DNA of 64,000 nt. Source: CAWGXG01 sp963826505 (GTDB lineage: Bacteria; Chloroflexota; Anaerolineae; Aggregatilineales; Aggregatilineaceae). Positions 1 to 8,033 of this stretch are shown here, piece by piece (positions within the stretch are counted from its first letter, which is position 1; each line of letters opens with the position of its first letter). A program made the translations under genes and the position numbers. The notes under the pieces were generated by a model. The model was not told the origin of the DNA. It saw only the letters and a list, made by a program, of their open reading frames with translations, and did not search any database. The DNA is taken from NCBI GenBank assembly GCA_963826505.1, contig CAWGXG010000008.1:186001-250000 (forward strand). The letters are read 5' to 3'.

Positions 1-160
1 GATTGCTCAACTGCCCGGCGCGTATGGGCTGGGATTGGGTGTTGGGGCGGCCCTGGCCTTTGGCCCTCACGGAGAGGTTGAATCGTGGGGCAGCCGGGCG
101 GTGACTGTGGCATTGGATCCGCGTTACAAAGTGGCTTCAGAGCAAGCCGAAGGAAGTTAA
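1..160 (+). CDS. C-terminal end of an unidentified protein (partial)
   Basis: An open frame enters from the left edge and stops with TAA at 158-160, four bases before purA. The visible tail is about 52 residues. It starts with a Gly/Ala/Leu-rich stretch (LPGAYGLGLGVGAALAFG) and continues with a more polar end (AVTVALDPRYK). I do not recognise a family. The tight spacing to purA suggests co-transcription. The gene is cut by the window edge, so its length and start are unknown. Confidence 0.5.
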   Translation, partial: IAQLPGAYGLGLGVGAALAFGPHGEVESWGSRAVTVALDPRYKVASEQAEGS

Positions 161-164
161 CTGC

Positions 165-1445
165 ATGCCTGTCACGATTCTGATCGGCGCACAGTGGGGC
201 GATGAAGGCAAGGGGCGTATCGCGGATTGGCTGGCCCGTGACTCACACGCCATGGCACGTTACGCTGGCGGTGACAATGCCGGGCATACAGTCATTGTGG
301 GGGCGCAGGAGTTCAAGCTGCATCTGGTGCCATCCGGCATCGTGCATTCTGGTGTGCGCTGCATTATGGGCAGCGGCATGGTGATCAACCCGCTGCGGCT
401 GGTCGAAGAACTCGATATGCTGGCGCAAGGCGGGGTCGACGTGTCGCCCCAGCGTCTGCACCTGAGCACCCACGCCCACATCATCACGGCGGCTCATCTA
501 GAACTGGACGGGGCGGAGGAACGCGCGCGGAGCGGCTCCACGATTGGCACCACGCGGCGCGGCATCGGCCCAGCCTATCACGACAAGGCGGCACGTACCG
601 GGTTGCTCACGGGCGAGATGGCCGAGCCAGGACGTTTTGCTGATTCTGTGCTCGCGTCGATTGGAAAGGCGAGCCGGTTGCTGACCACGTATTACAATCT
701 CCCAGCGATCAATGCGGTCGGATTACAGGAACAATATCGCGAGGCCGCTCATCGACTCGCGCCCTATCTCACCGACACTACCACACTCATCCACGAGGAG
801 TTGGAGGCGGACCGCCGGGTGTTGTGTGAAGGAGCCCAGGGTACGCTGCTCGACATCGATCACGGTCATTATCCCTACGTGACCAGTTCGTCGTCTACGG
901 CCGGCGGCGCGCTGACCGGGTTGGGCTTTGGGCCGCATTATGTCGATCGCGTGGTAGGCGTGGCCAAAGCCTACTGCACGCGAGTCGGCAATGGGCCTTT
1001 CCCCACCGAGTTATTCGATGCGACCGGTGACAAGCTGCGTGACGTGGGGCACGAATTTGGCACGACCACTGGCCGGCCACGCCGCTGTGGCTGGCTGGAT
1101 GTGGCTGCGCTGCGTTATGCCGTGCGCGTGAACGGGTTTACCGAGCTGGTGATCACTAAGCTGGACGTGTTGAGCGGGCATGATACCGTCAAGCTGGCGG
1201 TCGCCTATGATGTGGATGGCAAACGTGTCACCGCCATGCCGGTCGAAACCGCCAAAATGGAACGCGCCGTGCCAGTTTACGAAACGTTGGCGGGCTGGCA
1301 AGCCGATATCTCAGGCGCGCGCCGCTTGCAGGACCTGCCCGAAAACGCGCGACGCTACATCCAACGTATTGAGGAACTCACGCATATTCCGGTTACGCTC
1401 ATCAGCGTAGGGCCGGAGCGCGATCAGGCGGTCTACGGGGGATAG
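165..1445 (+). CDS. purA: Adenylosuccinate synthetase
   Basis: The enzyme makes adenylosuccinate from IMP, aspartate and GTP, the first committed step of AMP synthesis in the cytoplasm. The 426-residue length fits the family. The GDEGKG phosphate loop is at residues 12-17 with catalytic Asp13. GGDNAGHTV follows, with the second catalytic residue His41. The IMP-binding GTTRRGIGPAY segment lies near residue 130 and TGRPRRCGWLD near 305. The ATG at 165 is preceded by a purine-rich GAAGGAAG ribosome site and sits just after the upstream stop. The next gene begins 11 bases downstream. Confidence 0.97.
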   Translation: MPVTILIGAQWGDEGKGRIADWLARDSHAMARYAGGDNAGHTVIVGAQEFKLHLVPSGIVHSGVRCIMGSGMVINPLRLVEELDMLAQGGVDVSPQRLHLSTHAHIITAAHLELDGAEERARSGSTIGTTRRGIGPAYHDKAARTGLLTGEMAEPGRFADSVLASIGKASRLLTTYYNLPAINAVGLQEQYREAAHRLAPYLTDTTTLIHEELEADRRVLCEGAQGTLLDIDHGHYPYVTSSSSTAGGALTGLGFGPHYVDRVVGVAKAYCTRVGNGPFPTELFDATGDKLRDVGHEFGTTTGRPRRCGWLDVAALRYAVRVNGFTELVITKLDVLSGHDTVKLAVAYDVDGKRVTAMPVETAKMERAVPVYETLAGWQADISGARRLQDLPENARRYIQRIEELTHIPVTLISVGPERDQAVYGG

Positions 1446-1456
1446 AGGCGGCGACG

Positions 1457-2338
1457 ATGTCCGATGACGATGCGGGGCAGGGGGACGTATATCATGCTCG
1501 CATGGAAGCGCCGGTTGACTTTGTCCCACAGCGCGTTGTTTCGTTAGTTCCCAGTATTACTGAATCCTTCTTCGACCTGGATCTCGGCAGCCGGTTAATT
1601 GCCGTGACATCAGATTGCATCCGTCCCGCGGATAGTGTAGAGTATTTGTTGAGGGTAGGCGGGACCAAGAGTCCAGACATCGCGCGTATCATTGCATTGC
1701 GGCCCGATCTTGTCCTGATGCACGACGAAGAAAACCGTCGGGAAGACGGCGATGTGCTGCGTGCTGCTGATATTCCGGTCTGGGTGACGGAGTCCCGCAC
1801 GGTATTCGATGCATTGAATTTGTTGTGGGCCATCATGGATGTGTTTGATCATCCAGTTATGGTCCCGCGCGTCCGTGAGATTGAGCGAGCATATGATTAC
1901 TCGCTGGGGGCGTCGCGGGCGTCGGTGCCAACCAGCGTGTTCTTGCCGGTGTGGCGCGATCCCTGGATGACGGTTAGTGCGTCGTCTTTCGCGTTTGATA
2001 TGCTGCGCGTGTGCGGCGGGCTGAGCGTAGGTTCTGATGCCCAACGGGAACAGGCTGTTTCAGGCGCAGCAGGGCCGGATACGGGCATCCCCGAGGTGTT
2101 GCAGGGCGGTCGCTACCAGCCTATCACGCTCGCGGATGTGTTAGCGGCTCAGCCTGAGGTTGTTTTGTTGCCCGACGAGCCTTATTCTTTTTCTGAAATC
2201 GACCAGGCTGAGATCGCCGCTCTCGACATTCCAGCCGCCCACACTGGGCGGATTCATTTAATTGATGGGAGTTTGCTTACGTGGCACGGGACGCGCATGG
2301 CGTATGCCTTGCGCGATCTGCCCGTTTTATTGTCGTGA
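1457..2338 (+). CDS. Peripla_BP_2-type (BtuF-like) substrate-binding domain protein without signal peptide
   Basis: The 293 residues match the helical-backbone metal/cobalamin receptor fold of ABC-transporter binding proteins. RVVSLVPSITE lies near the N terminus, followed by a VGGTKSPD segment and ALRPDLVLMHDE. A typical family member is exported, but this one starts with a hydrophilic MSDDDAGQGD stretch and has no signal peptide or lipobox, so it is probably cytoplasmic. No permease or ATPase gene is nearby. It lies between purA and a PAS kinase, so it may serve as a soluble binding or sensing protein; that is inference. An internal ATG at 1502 is an alternative start. Confidence 0.75.
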   Translation: MSDDDAGQGDVYHARMEAPVDFVPQRVVSLVPSITESFFDLDLGSRLIAVTSDCIRPADSVEYLLRVGGTKSPDIARIIALRPDLVLMHDEENRREDGDVLRAADIPVWVTESRTVFDALNLLWAIMDVFDHPVMVPRVREIERAYDYSLGASRASVPTSVFLPVWRDPWMTVSASSFAFDMLRVCGGLSVGSDAQREQAVSGAAGPDTGIPEVLQGGRYQPITLADVLAAQPEVVLLPDEPYSFSEIDQAEIAALDIPAAHTGRIHLIDGSLLTWHGTRMAYALRDLPVLLS

Positions 2339-2348
2339 AAGGCGCAAG

Positions 2349-3347
2349 ATGACCATTCGGACAATCTCGCACGAGGCGTTAGCCCAACTGGCTCATCAAC
2401 TGTCCGAACCAGTGATCGCTCTTGATGGCGAAGAGCGAATTTGCCTGTTCAATGCCGCCGCTGAACGCGCATTCGGGATGGCCGCGTCGGACGTGCTGGG
2501 GAGCAATCTCCTCACAACGCCTGAGCTCGATATGCTGCTGCCGCTGCGCATGGCGGCTCTGTCTGGCGAAGGAGCGGCGCGCGCCGAAGTGACGCTGCCC
2601 GCCGGGAAGAAGAGTTGGGTAAACGTGCTGCTTGCGCCTGAACAGCCTGTGCGCGCGCTGTTCAAAGATATGGATGATCGATTGTACGCGGTCCAGGAAG
2701 TGGTCCACAGCCTGAACGTGCCGATCACGATCGTGAAAGGGTTCATCGACCTAATCATTGGATATGGCGATCTGAACACGAAACAGCTGAGCTACGCGCA
2801 GCGCTCCCAGATCAAGCTGCTGAATATGTCAAACCAGGTCTATGAGGTTCTTGACACCTTTTGGATGCAGTCGGGAGCCGTCATTGATGGCGAGCTCACC
2901 GATGTGGTAGCTTTGGCGCGCCAGGCTGCCGCGCCGCTTGGCGATCTGGCCGCGATCCAGGGCGTTGACCTCGATCTCGATTTGCCGGCCAGCCCGTGCC
3001 TGATCACGGCTGACGCGGTGCGCCTCCAGCACGCGATCGGCAACCTGGTTCACAACGCGATCAAGTATTCGCCAGACGGCGGCAAGGTGCGTCTGCAGGT
3101 TTGCGAAGAGGGTCACCAGGTCTGCGTGCGGGTTGAGGACCAGGGCATCGGAATCGCGCCGGAGTATATTCCCCGGATTTTCGAGCTGTCATATCGTGTC
3201 CGCATACCGGAAACGCAACGTATTGAGGGGAGTGGGCTGGGGTTGGCGCTGGTGAAAACGGTTGTCGAAAAACACAACGGCAGCATTTCCGTCCAAAGCA
3301 CGCCGGGCAAGGGCAGCGTGTTTACGGTATCCCTGCCGCTTGAGTGA
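2349..3347 (+). CDS. PAS-domain sensor histidine kinase (cytosolic)
   Basis: The 332-residue protein has a PAS-like domain (about residues 10-100), a dimerisation/phosphoacceptor region with His120 in VVHSLNVP, and a C-terminal HATPase domain. The ATPase boxes are visible: N box NLVHNAIKYSPDGG, G1 VEDQGIGIAPEY, and G2 GSGLGLALVKTVV. No membrane segment is present. The residue after His120 is Ser rather than the usual Glu/Asp, so the H-box is slightly atypical. An upstream start at 2262 would overlap the previous gene; ATG 2349 follows that gene's stop closely and is preferred. No cognate response regulator is adjacent. Confidence 0.85.
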   Translation: MTIRTISHEALAQLAHQLSEPVIALDGEERICLFNAAAERAFGMAASDVLGSNLLTTPELDMLLPLRMAALSGEGAARAEVTLPAGKKSWVNVLLAPEQPVRALFKDMDDRLYAVQEVVHSLNVPITIVKGFIDLIIGYGDLNTKQLSYAQRSQIKLLNMSNQVYEVLDTFWMQSGAVIDGELTDVVALARQAAAPLGDLAAIQGVDLDLDLPASPCLITADAVRLQHAIGNLVHNAIKYSPDGGKVRLQVCEEGHQVCVRVEDQGIGIAPEYIPRIFELSYRVRIPETQRIEGSGLGLALVKTVVEKHNGSISVQSTPGKGSVFTVSLPLE

Positions 3348-3364
3348 CGGCGGCGAGCCTAAGC

Positions 3365-4360
3365 TCAATCGTCGTCTGTGATTGGTTCCCGCGATAGCCA
3401 TTCCAGGTAGGAAGACGCGCGCTGGCGTTCCGGCATGACGACTATGGGTAGTGCTCTGGGCAGCAGATCGGCAATGATGGGCGTCGAGCCGAGCGGATCG
3501 CCGTCGATTTGCGTGGGTTGTGGGACTTTAGCATCGATCACAATGCGTTTTCGCGCTGAGAAATAGATGATCGACTCCGGCGGCAGACCGCTGCCCACGA
3601 CCAGATTGGTCACCGTATTCAACACGCGGCCCGGATTCAGCGGTCGCAGAACTCCCGCGTAAAGCAGCCCGTCATCCGGCTGAATTGCCTCGTTAATTAC
3701 GGACAGTCCATTGATCCAGGTCAGCGCCCCGGTCGCCGTTACCAGCGCCATGATACCTTCCACACGCAGCGGGGGCTGTCCATCCAGCGAGATGAGATAT
3801 TCCACTGGGCGGGTCTGGCGCAGCGATCGCAAGCCGGGAATGGCGTAGGCCAGCACGCCCAGGCGGTCCTTGTCCTCGCGCGTTACGCTGAAGGCCGCCT
3901 CAGCTTCAAACCCCGTGGAAACACGCAGCACTGAGCAGCGATCCCCAACGCGCGCCAGATCGATTTGACGCAGGGCGCCCGATCCGAGGGCCAGCTTGAG
4001 CGCCGGATCGAGGCGATGGGGCAGACCGAGGAAACCGGACACGACATTGCCGGTCCCGACCGGTACCCACGAAAACGGCAGAAGGTTCTGGCCCAACGCC
4101 TGACGCGCGCCAGACACGCCCTGCATCAGCGTGCCATCACCGCCTGCCACCAGAATCCGGTCAGCGCCATGATCAACGCCTGCCCGAATAGCAGCGACAT
4201 AGTCAAAGTCTGGGGTGGTGACATGCAGCGTAATTTTCGTGTCGCGGATGGCGCGTAATCGTTCGATCACGACGGTGCCGCGTTTGGACCCGGAGGCCGG
4301 GTTGACAATCGCCAGGACATGCTTGGGCGCGTCTACTGAAGTCCATTCTGTGCCTGTCAT
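3365..4360 (-). CDS. Diacylglycerol/sphingosine kinase-family lipid kinase (YegS/DgkB type)
   Basis: This cytoplasmic lipid kinase should phosphorylate diacylglycerol or a related lipid with ATP. The N-terminal nucleotide-binding motif NPASGSKRG and the diagnostic VAGGDGTLMQG (GGDGT) are both present, followed by the beta-rich C-terminal domain typical of DAGK_cat proteins. Length is 331 residues from ATG 4360, chosen because GGGGGAG lies at Shine-Dalgarno distance. A longer frame back to 4411 lacks such a site. It converges on the PAS kinase, with 17 bases between the stops. Confidence 0.88.
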   Translation of the reverse strand: MTGTEWTSVDAPKHVLAIVNPASGSKRGTVVIERLRAIRDTKITLHVTTPDFDYVAAIRAGVDHGADRILVAGGDGTLMQGVSGARQALGQNLLPFSWVPVGTGNVVSGFLGLPHRLDPALKLALGSGALRQIDLARVGDRCSVLRVSTGFEAEAAFSVTREDKDRLGVLAYAIPGLRSLRQTRPVEYLISLDGQPPLRVEGIMALVTATGALTWINGLSVINEAIQPDDGLLYAGVLRPLNPGRVLNTVTNLVVGSGLPPESIIYFSARKRIVIDAKVPQPTQIDGDPLGSTPIIADLLPRALPIVVMPERQRASSYLEWLSREPITDDD

Positions 4361-4439
4361 AGCTGGGCTCCCCCGCCAGTCGAGATAGTTCAAGTATACC
4401 CCCAAACTCATAGACGAATAAATCTGGCCCCGGCGCGCC

Positions 4440-5093
4440 TCAAAACGCGATTTGAGGGATGGTGGGCACGGGGCTTGCCTTCGGAACCGGCGTCGATGTC
4501 GTTTGTGTCTGCTGAGTCGGCGTCGGGGTTTCGCTCGGTGTAAAGGTTGGGCTGGCCGGTGAGGTCGGCCCAGGTGTATTTGAAGGTACCGGGCTCACCG
4601 TCGGCAGCGGCGTAAACGTCATCGTAATGGTCGGCGTCGGGTTGAGGGCCTCGACCACACTTTCGTGGATAAATACCGTATCTCGAAAAGCGCCTCCGGG
4701 GTTCAACTCTACGACGTACCACTCCGGGTTACCCGGTGCGCGCGCATAGATGCACAACTGCGTACCGTACGTGACGACATCCCGGATCGGACATTGGGTG
4801 TTGTTGGTGCTGGGGCAGTCGCGATAGACGGCGCGGTCCACGCTCACCTCAAACCATTGGCACGGCGGGAGCGGTGTAAACGTCGGGGGGATGTAAAGCG
4901 TGGGCAATTGCACAAAGGGTGCAGCCTCTGCCGTGACGCTGGCCTGTGCCTCGCGCGTGACCTGGGCGGTGATGTCCCCCTCATCCTCCAAGAAACTCAA
5001 GAATCCCGTCCAGATATAGTATCCCCCAAAAACAAACAATGCTCCCACAAGTATCACGATGAGGGGTGAAGGTCCCGATCGATAACGCGACAT
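4440..5093 (-). CDS. Membrane-anchored protein with Pro/Thr-rich tail, unknown function
   Basis: About 217 residues. One N-terminal transmembrane helix (LIVILVGALFVFGGYYIW) is followed by an extracytoplasmic domain of about 90 residues. Four cysteines lie in the first half of that domain (PPCQWF, RDCPS, TQCPI, TQLCIY). The last 60 residues are a low-complexity Pro/Thr/Ser spacer (TPTPTQ type). I do not recognise the globular part; it could be an SH3-like or beta-sandwich domain. ATG 5093 (MSRYRSGPSP) is preferred over GTG 5102 because AAGG lies upstream. The gene is 79 bases downstream of the lipid kinase start in the same orientation. Confidence 0.65.
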   Translation of the reverse strand: MSRYRSGPSPLIVILVGALFVFGGYYIWTGFLSFLEDEGDITAQVTREAQASVTAEAAPFVQLPTLYIPPTFTPLPPCQWFEVSVDRAVYRDCPSTNNTQCPIRDVVTYGTQLCIYARAPGNPEWYVVELNPGGAFRDTVFIHESVVEALNPTPTITMTFTPLPTVSPVPSNTPGPTSPASPTFTPSETPTPTQQTQTTSTPVPKASPVPTIPQIAF

Positions 5094-5237
5094 GATAAGC
5101 ACACCTTACGTCTGGCGATCCGTTGCGTGTATCGCAATCCAATGACTGATCCGCCGCACGGCTTGCAGGTGCGCGGACAGTCGGCACGGTCCCCCCATTG
5201 AAAGAATTATCGACCTCTGGCAGGTCTGAACGTTGGC

Positions 5238-6011
5238 TCAGCCTGGCAAGGCGCGAACCGGATTGATGAGCGACCCGAGACCGTCGATGGTGACGCATAC
5301 GCTATCGCCATCGTGCAGAGGACTCACTCCGGCGGGCGTTCCGGTCAGGATCGCGTCACCGGGCAGCAGGGTCATAATGCTGCTGATGAACGCCACCAGG
5401 CTCGGAACGTCGAACACCATATCGGCGGTTCGGCCATCTTGACGCGCCTCACCGTTAACAGTGCAGTGAACGCCAACATCGGACGGATCAAAGTCTGTAG
5501 TGATCCACGGGCCAAGCGGGCAAAAGGTATCGAACCCTTTGGCACGTCCCCACTGGCCGTCTTTTTTCTGGAAATCACGCGCGCTGACGTCGTTGGCGCA
5601 GGTGTAACCCAGGACATAAGACAGCGCGTTCTCCCGATCGACGCGCCGCGCAATTTTGCCAATGATCACGGCTAGTTCTGCTTCGTGATCCACACGCCCC
5701 GCGCCCGCCGGAATCTCGATCGGCGCGCCAGCCCCAATCAACGCACTGGGCGGCTTGAGAAAGAGCATAGGCTCATCGGGAACATTGGCATCGCGCTCGG
5801 CGGCGTGGGCGGCATAATTGCGACCCACACATACAATCTTGCTAGGCTGGACGGGCGGGGCAAGCCGCAAGCTGTCAACAATACCCACCGCTGGTCCAGG
5901 AGCCTCAAAATTGACGGTAAACAGGTTGCCGCCGCAATCATAGACTATTCCATCGATCACGACCCCGTAGCGCGGCCCTGAGGGCGTGTAGAAGGCTGTA
6001 ATGAGCGCCAT
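5238..6011 (-). CDS. Fumarylacetoacetate hydrolase family protein
   Basis: A 257-residue enzyme of the FAH superfamily, which hydrolyses or decarboxylates beta-diketo or 2-oxo acids using a divalent metal. Family motifs are in order: CVGRNYAAHAAE, LFLKPPSALIG, DHEAELAVIIG with the metal-binding Glu pair, GYTCANDVSARDFQ, GRAKGFDTFCPLGPW, and GDAILTGTPAGV. The substrate cannot be assigned from sequence. The gene stands alone on the minus strand, with AGGAG at start distance upstream of ATG 6011. It belongs to the short FAH group (YcgM / 5-carboxymethyl-2-hydroxymuconate isomerase-like). Confidence 0.9.
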   Translation of the reverse strand: MALITAFYTPSGPRYGVVIDGIVYDCGGNLFTVNFEAPGPAVGIVDSLRLAPPVQPSKIVCVGRNYAAHAAERDANVPDEPMLFLKPPSALIGAGAPIEIPAGAGRVDHEAELAVIIGKIARRVDRENALSYVLGYTCANDVSARDFQKKDGQWGRAKGFDTFCPLGPWITTDFDPSDVGVHCTVNGEARQDGRTADMVFDVPSLVAFISSIMTLLPGDAILTGTPAGVSPLHDGDSVCVTIDGLGSLINPVRALPG

Positions 6012-6149
6012 TGAACCTTATTCTCCTGCGGGTGCCATCTCAATGCGTGGCGATCATGCCCTTAAACGGCATTCTTGGCAAGGGATTGGTGTCAACGTAA
6101 CCGATTGTGCCAGCCCCATGGTCCGACCTGTTTCAGTGTAAACAATGAA

Positions 6150-6177
6150 GGACCCCAACGTCTTGGCGTTGGGGTCC
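6150..6177 (-). terminator. Hairpin after the rhodanese gene
   Basis: A perfect 11-bp stem (GGACCCCAACG / CGTTGGGGTCC) with a six-base loop lies 32 bases beyond the stop of the four-rhodanese gene. Read on the minus strand it is followed by a T-rich stretch (TTCATTGTTT), so it is a plausible intrinsic terminator. It could serve both directions. Confidence 0.75.
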
Positions 6178-6209
6178 GGATCTTGCGGGTGTTCAGCAAT
6201 CGTGACGGA

Positions 6210-7862
6210 TTATTCCGTGACGACCGGGTATTCTTTCGTCAGCCAGGCTTGCAGCCCACCCGCCAGCGAGCGGACATTTTCGTAGCCCATCAACTGCATG
6301 GCGACCATCGCAATCACCGCGCGGTGATCGCTGCCGCAGTAGACAACGATCGGGGCAGACTTGTCGGTCGGCCATTTGTCCATCTGGCTCATGAAGGTGC
6401 GCAGTTCAATATGGATCGCGCCTTCGATGAAGCCGCCTGCGACTTCGCTGTCCGTGCGGACGTCGATCAGGATGGGCGCATTCTCGATCAACGCGACGTT
6501 CAGATCATCCGCGCCGATGGTGTAGTAGCCCGCCGGGATGGCATGGACATAGGCATCCACGGCCGCCAGGAGCGCCGGATCAACGGCAGGGGCAGTGCCA
6601 GCCTCGTAGACGGTATCTTCGGTGACAACGGGCAGTTCTGCCGCGGACCACGCCTTGATGCCGCCCAGCATGCTCTGCGCATCGCTGTAGCCCATCAGGT
6701 TCAGGACGGCCATCGCCATCGCCGAACGGTGACCGCTGCCGCAGTAGACGATCATTTTCTGATCGAGGTTCGGCAGCATGTCGAGATGATCGGTCAGTTC
6801 AACCAGCGGGACATTGATCGCGCCTTCGAGGTGTCCACCGATGTATTCGTCCACTGTGCGCACGTCAACCAGCAGCAGTGACGGGTCATCGACGAGCGCG
6901 GCGGCTACGTCGTTGGGGCGGATGGCGTTGAAATTGGCGGGCAAATTGGAGATATAAGCATCCAGCACGCTGACGAGATCGAGCGCGCCTTCGGCAGCGG
7001 GCGTGGTTTCAACCGGAAGGCCGGCAGTTGCCCATGCGGTGAAACCACCAGACAGGTTGCGGACATTGGTGTAGCCCAAGATACGCAGCATGGTCGCAGC
7101 AATGTTGCCGCGGTGACCTGACGCGCAGTAGATGACGATGCTGGCGGCTTTGTCCGACGGCCATTGGTCGGCAAAGCTCATCAGCGACTCAAGCGGCATG
7201 AGGACCGCGCCGGGAATGTGACCCTGTTCGTCCCATTCGCCCTGGCTGCGCACGTCGATCAGCATGTCGACGGGGCTGTCAATCAATTCGGCGTTCAGGT
7301 CTTCGGGCTTCACAGCGCCCCAACCAGCCGGAATACCGGTCAGTTCGGCGTCGACAGCGGCGACCAATGCGGGATCGATATCCGGCGCGGCGCCCATCGG
7401 AACGGCGACGACCTCATCGGTCTCCGTGTATTCCTCGCCTTGCCACGCCTTGATGCCGCCCTTCATGCTGCGGACATTGGTGTAACCAAGCACCTGGAGG
7501 GAAGTCATCGCGATCGCCGAGCGGAATCCCGACCCGCAGTACACCACGATTTCGGCGTTCAGATCGGGCAGTGCATCGAGATGCTGGGCAAGCTCGCGCA
7601 GCGGAATATTGAACGCGCCCGGCAGATGTCCGCCCGCGTATTCATCCGTCTCGCGAACATCAACCAGAATGACGTTCGGATTTTCGATCAGTTCGACGCC
7701 CAGGTCTTGTACGCTGACATTACCGTAGCCCTTGGGCAGATTTGCGTTGTATTCCTCTAAGCGAGCTTTTACACCATTTTCTTGAGCGAGCGCTGGGCCG
7801 AACGGGATCGCGAGCGGCAGCACCATCGCCAGGACCAGGAACAGAACTGTCAATCTACGCAT
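6210..7862 (-). CDS. Secreted protein with four tandem rhodanese domains
   Basis: A 550-residue protein with an N-terminal signal peptide (hydrophobic core residues 7-20, predicted cleavage after ALA26). Four rhodanese domains follow, each with a Cys at the sulfur-carrying position: Cys109 (YCGSGFRS), Cys246 (YCASGHRG), Cys374 (YCGSGHRS) and Cys509 (YCGSDHRA). Domains 1 and 3 resemble each other, as do 2 and 4 (the pair shares WPSDK/WPTDK before the strand leading to the Cys), so a two-domain unit was duplicated. Rhodaneses transfer sulfane sulfur through a persulfide; outside the membrane this could handle polysulfide or thiosulfate. It is downstream of the 11-haem cytochrome and near NrfD/FeS genes, consistent with sulfur redox (inference). 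GGAGGAAA supports ATG 7862. Confidence 0.92.
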   Translation of the reverse strand: MRRLTVLFLVLAMVLPLAIPFGPALAQENGVKARLEEYNANLPKGYGNVSVQDLGVELIENPNVILVDVRETDEYAGGHLPGAFNIPLRELAQHLDALPDLNAEIVVYCGSGFRSAIAMTSLQVLGYTNVRSMKGGIKAWQGEEYTETDEVVAVPMGAAPDIDPALVAAVDAELTGIPAGWGAVKPEDLNAELIDSPVDMLIDVRSQGEWDEQGHIPGAVLMPLESLMSFADQWPSDKAASIVIYCASGHRGNIAATMLRILGYTNVRNLSGGFTAWATAGLPVETTPAAEGALDLVSVLDAYISNLPANFNAIRPNDVAAALVDDPSLLLVDVRTVDEYIGGHLEGAINVPLVELTDHLDMLPNLDQKMIVYCGSGHRSAMAMAVLNLMGYSDAQSMLGGIKAWSAAELPVVTEDTVYEAGTAPAVDPALLAAVDAYVHAIPAGYYTIGADDLNVALIENAPILIDVRTDSEVAGGFIEGAIHIELRTFMSQMDKWPTDKSAPIVVYCGSDHRAVIAMVAMQLMGYENVRSLAGGLQAWLTKEYPVVTE

Positions 7863-7909
7863 TCTAAGAATTTCCTCCAGCTAGTGCACAATTTCACGAT
7901 ATTATAAAG

Positions 7910-7945
7910 TATAACGACTTGTGATTATAAGCACAAGTCGTTATA
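7910..7945. promoter_or_regulatory. Perfect 14-bp inverted repeat upstream of the rhodanese gene
   Basis: Arms TATAACGACTTGTG (7910-7923) and CACAAGTCGTTATA (7932-7945) are exact reverse complements separated by eight AT-rich bases. The site begins 48 bases upstream of the rhodanese start. An AT-rich TATAAT-like hexamer occurs on the minus strand inside the spacer, and another at 7901-7906. A dimeric regulator operator is the simplest reading; a stable RNA hairpin is the alternative. Confidence 0.6.
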
Positions 7946-7990
7946 AGTGATGTTTATCAAGTTCTCTGGCTACATCTGTCACTTTGCTGG

Positions 7991-8019
7991 ATGGATGGGG
8001 CTGATTCAGCCCCATCCAT
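7991..8019 (-). terminator. Strong hairpin just after the 11-haem cytochrome gene
   Basis: A 13-bp perfect stem (ATGGATGGGGCTG / CAGCCCCATCCAT) with a three-base loop lies 14 bases past the cytochrome stop. There is no clear T-run on the minus strand, so termination may be inefficient or the hairpin may protect the mRNA 3' end. It separates the cytochrome and rhodanese genes. Confidence 0.6.
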
Positions 8020-8033
8020 TCAAGCTGCTAAAC

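Noticed and set aside
6075..6881. 268-residue plus-strand frame over the rhodanese gene
   Set aside because: Antisense shadow; the minus strand encodes four clear rhodanese domains.
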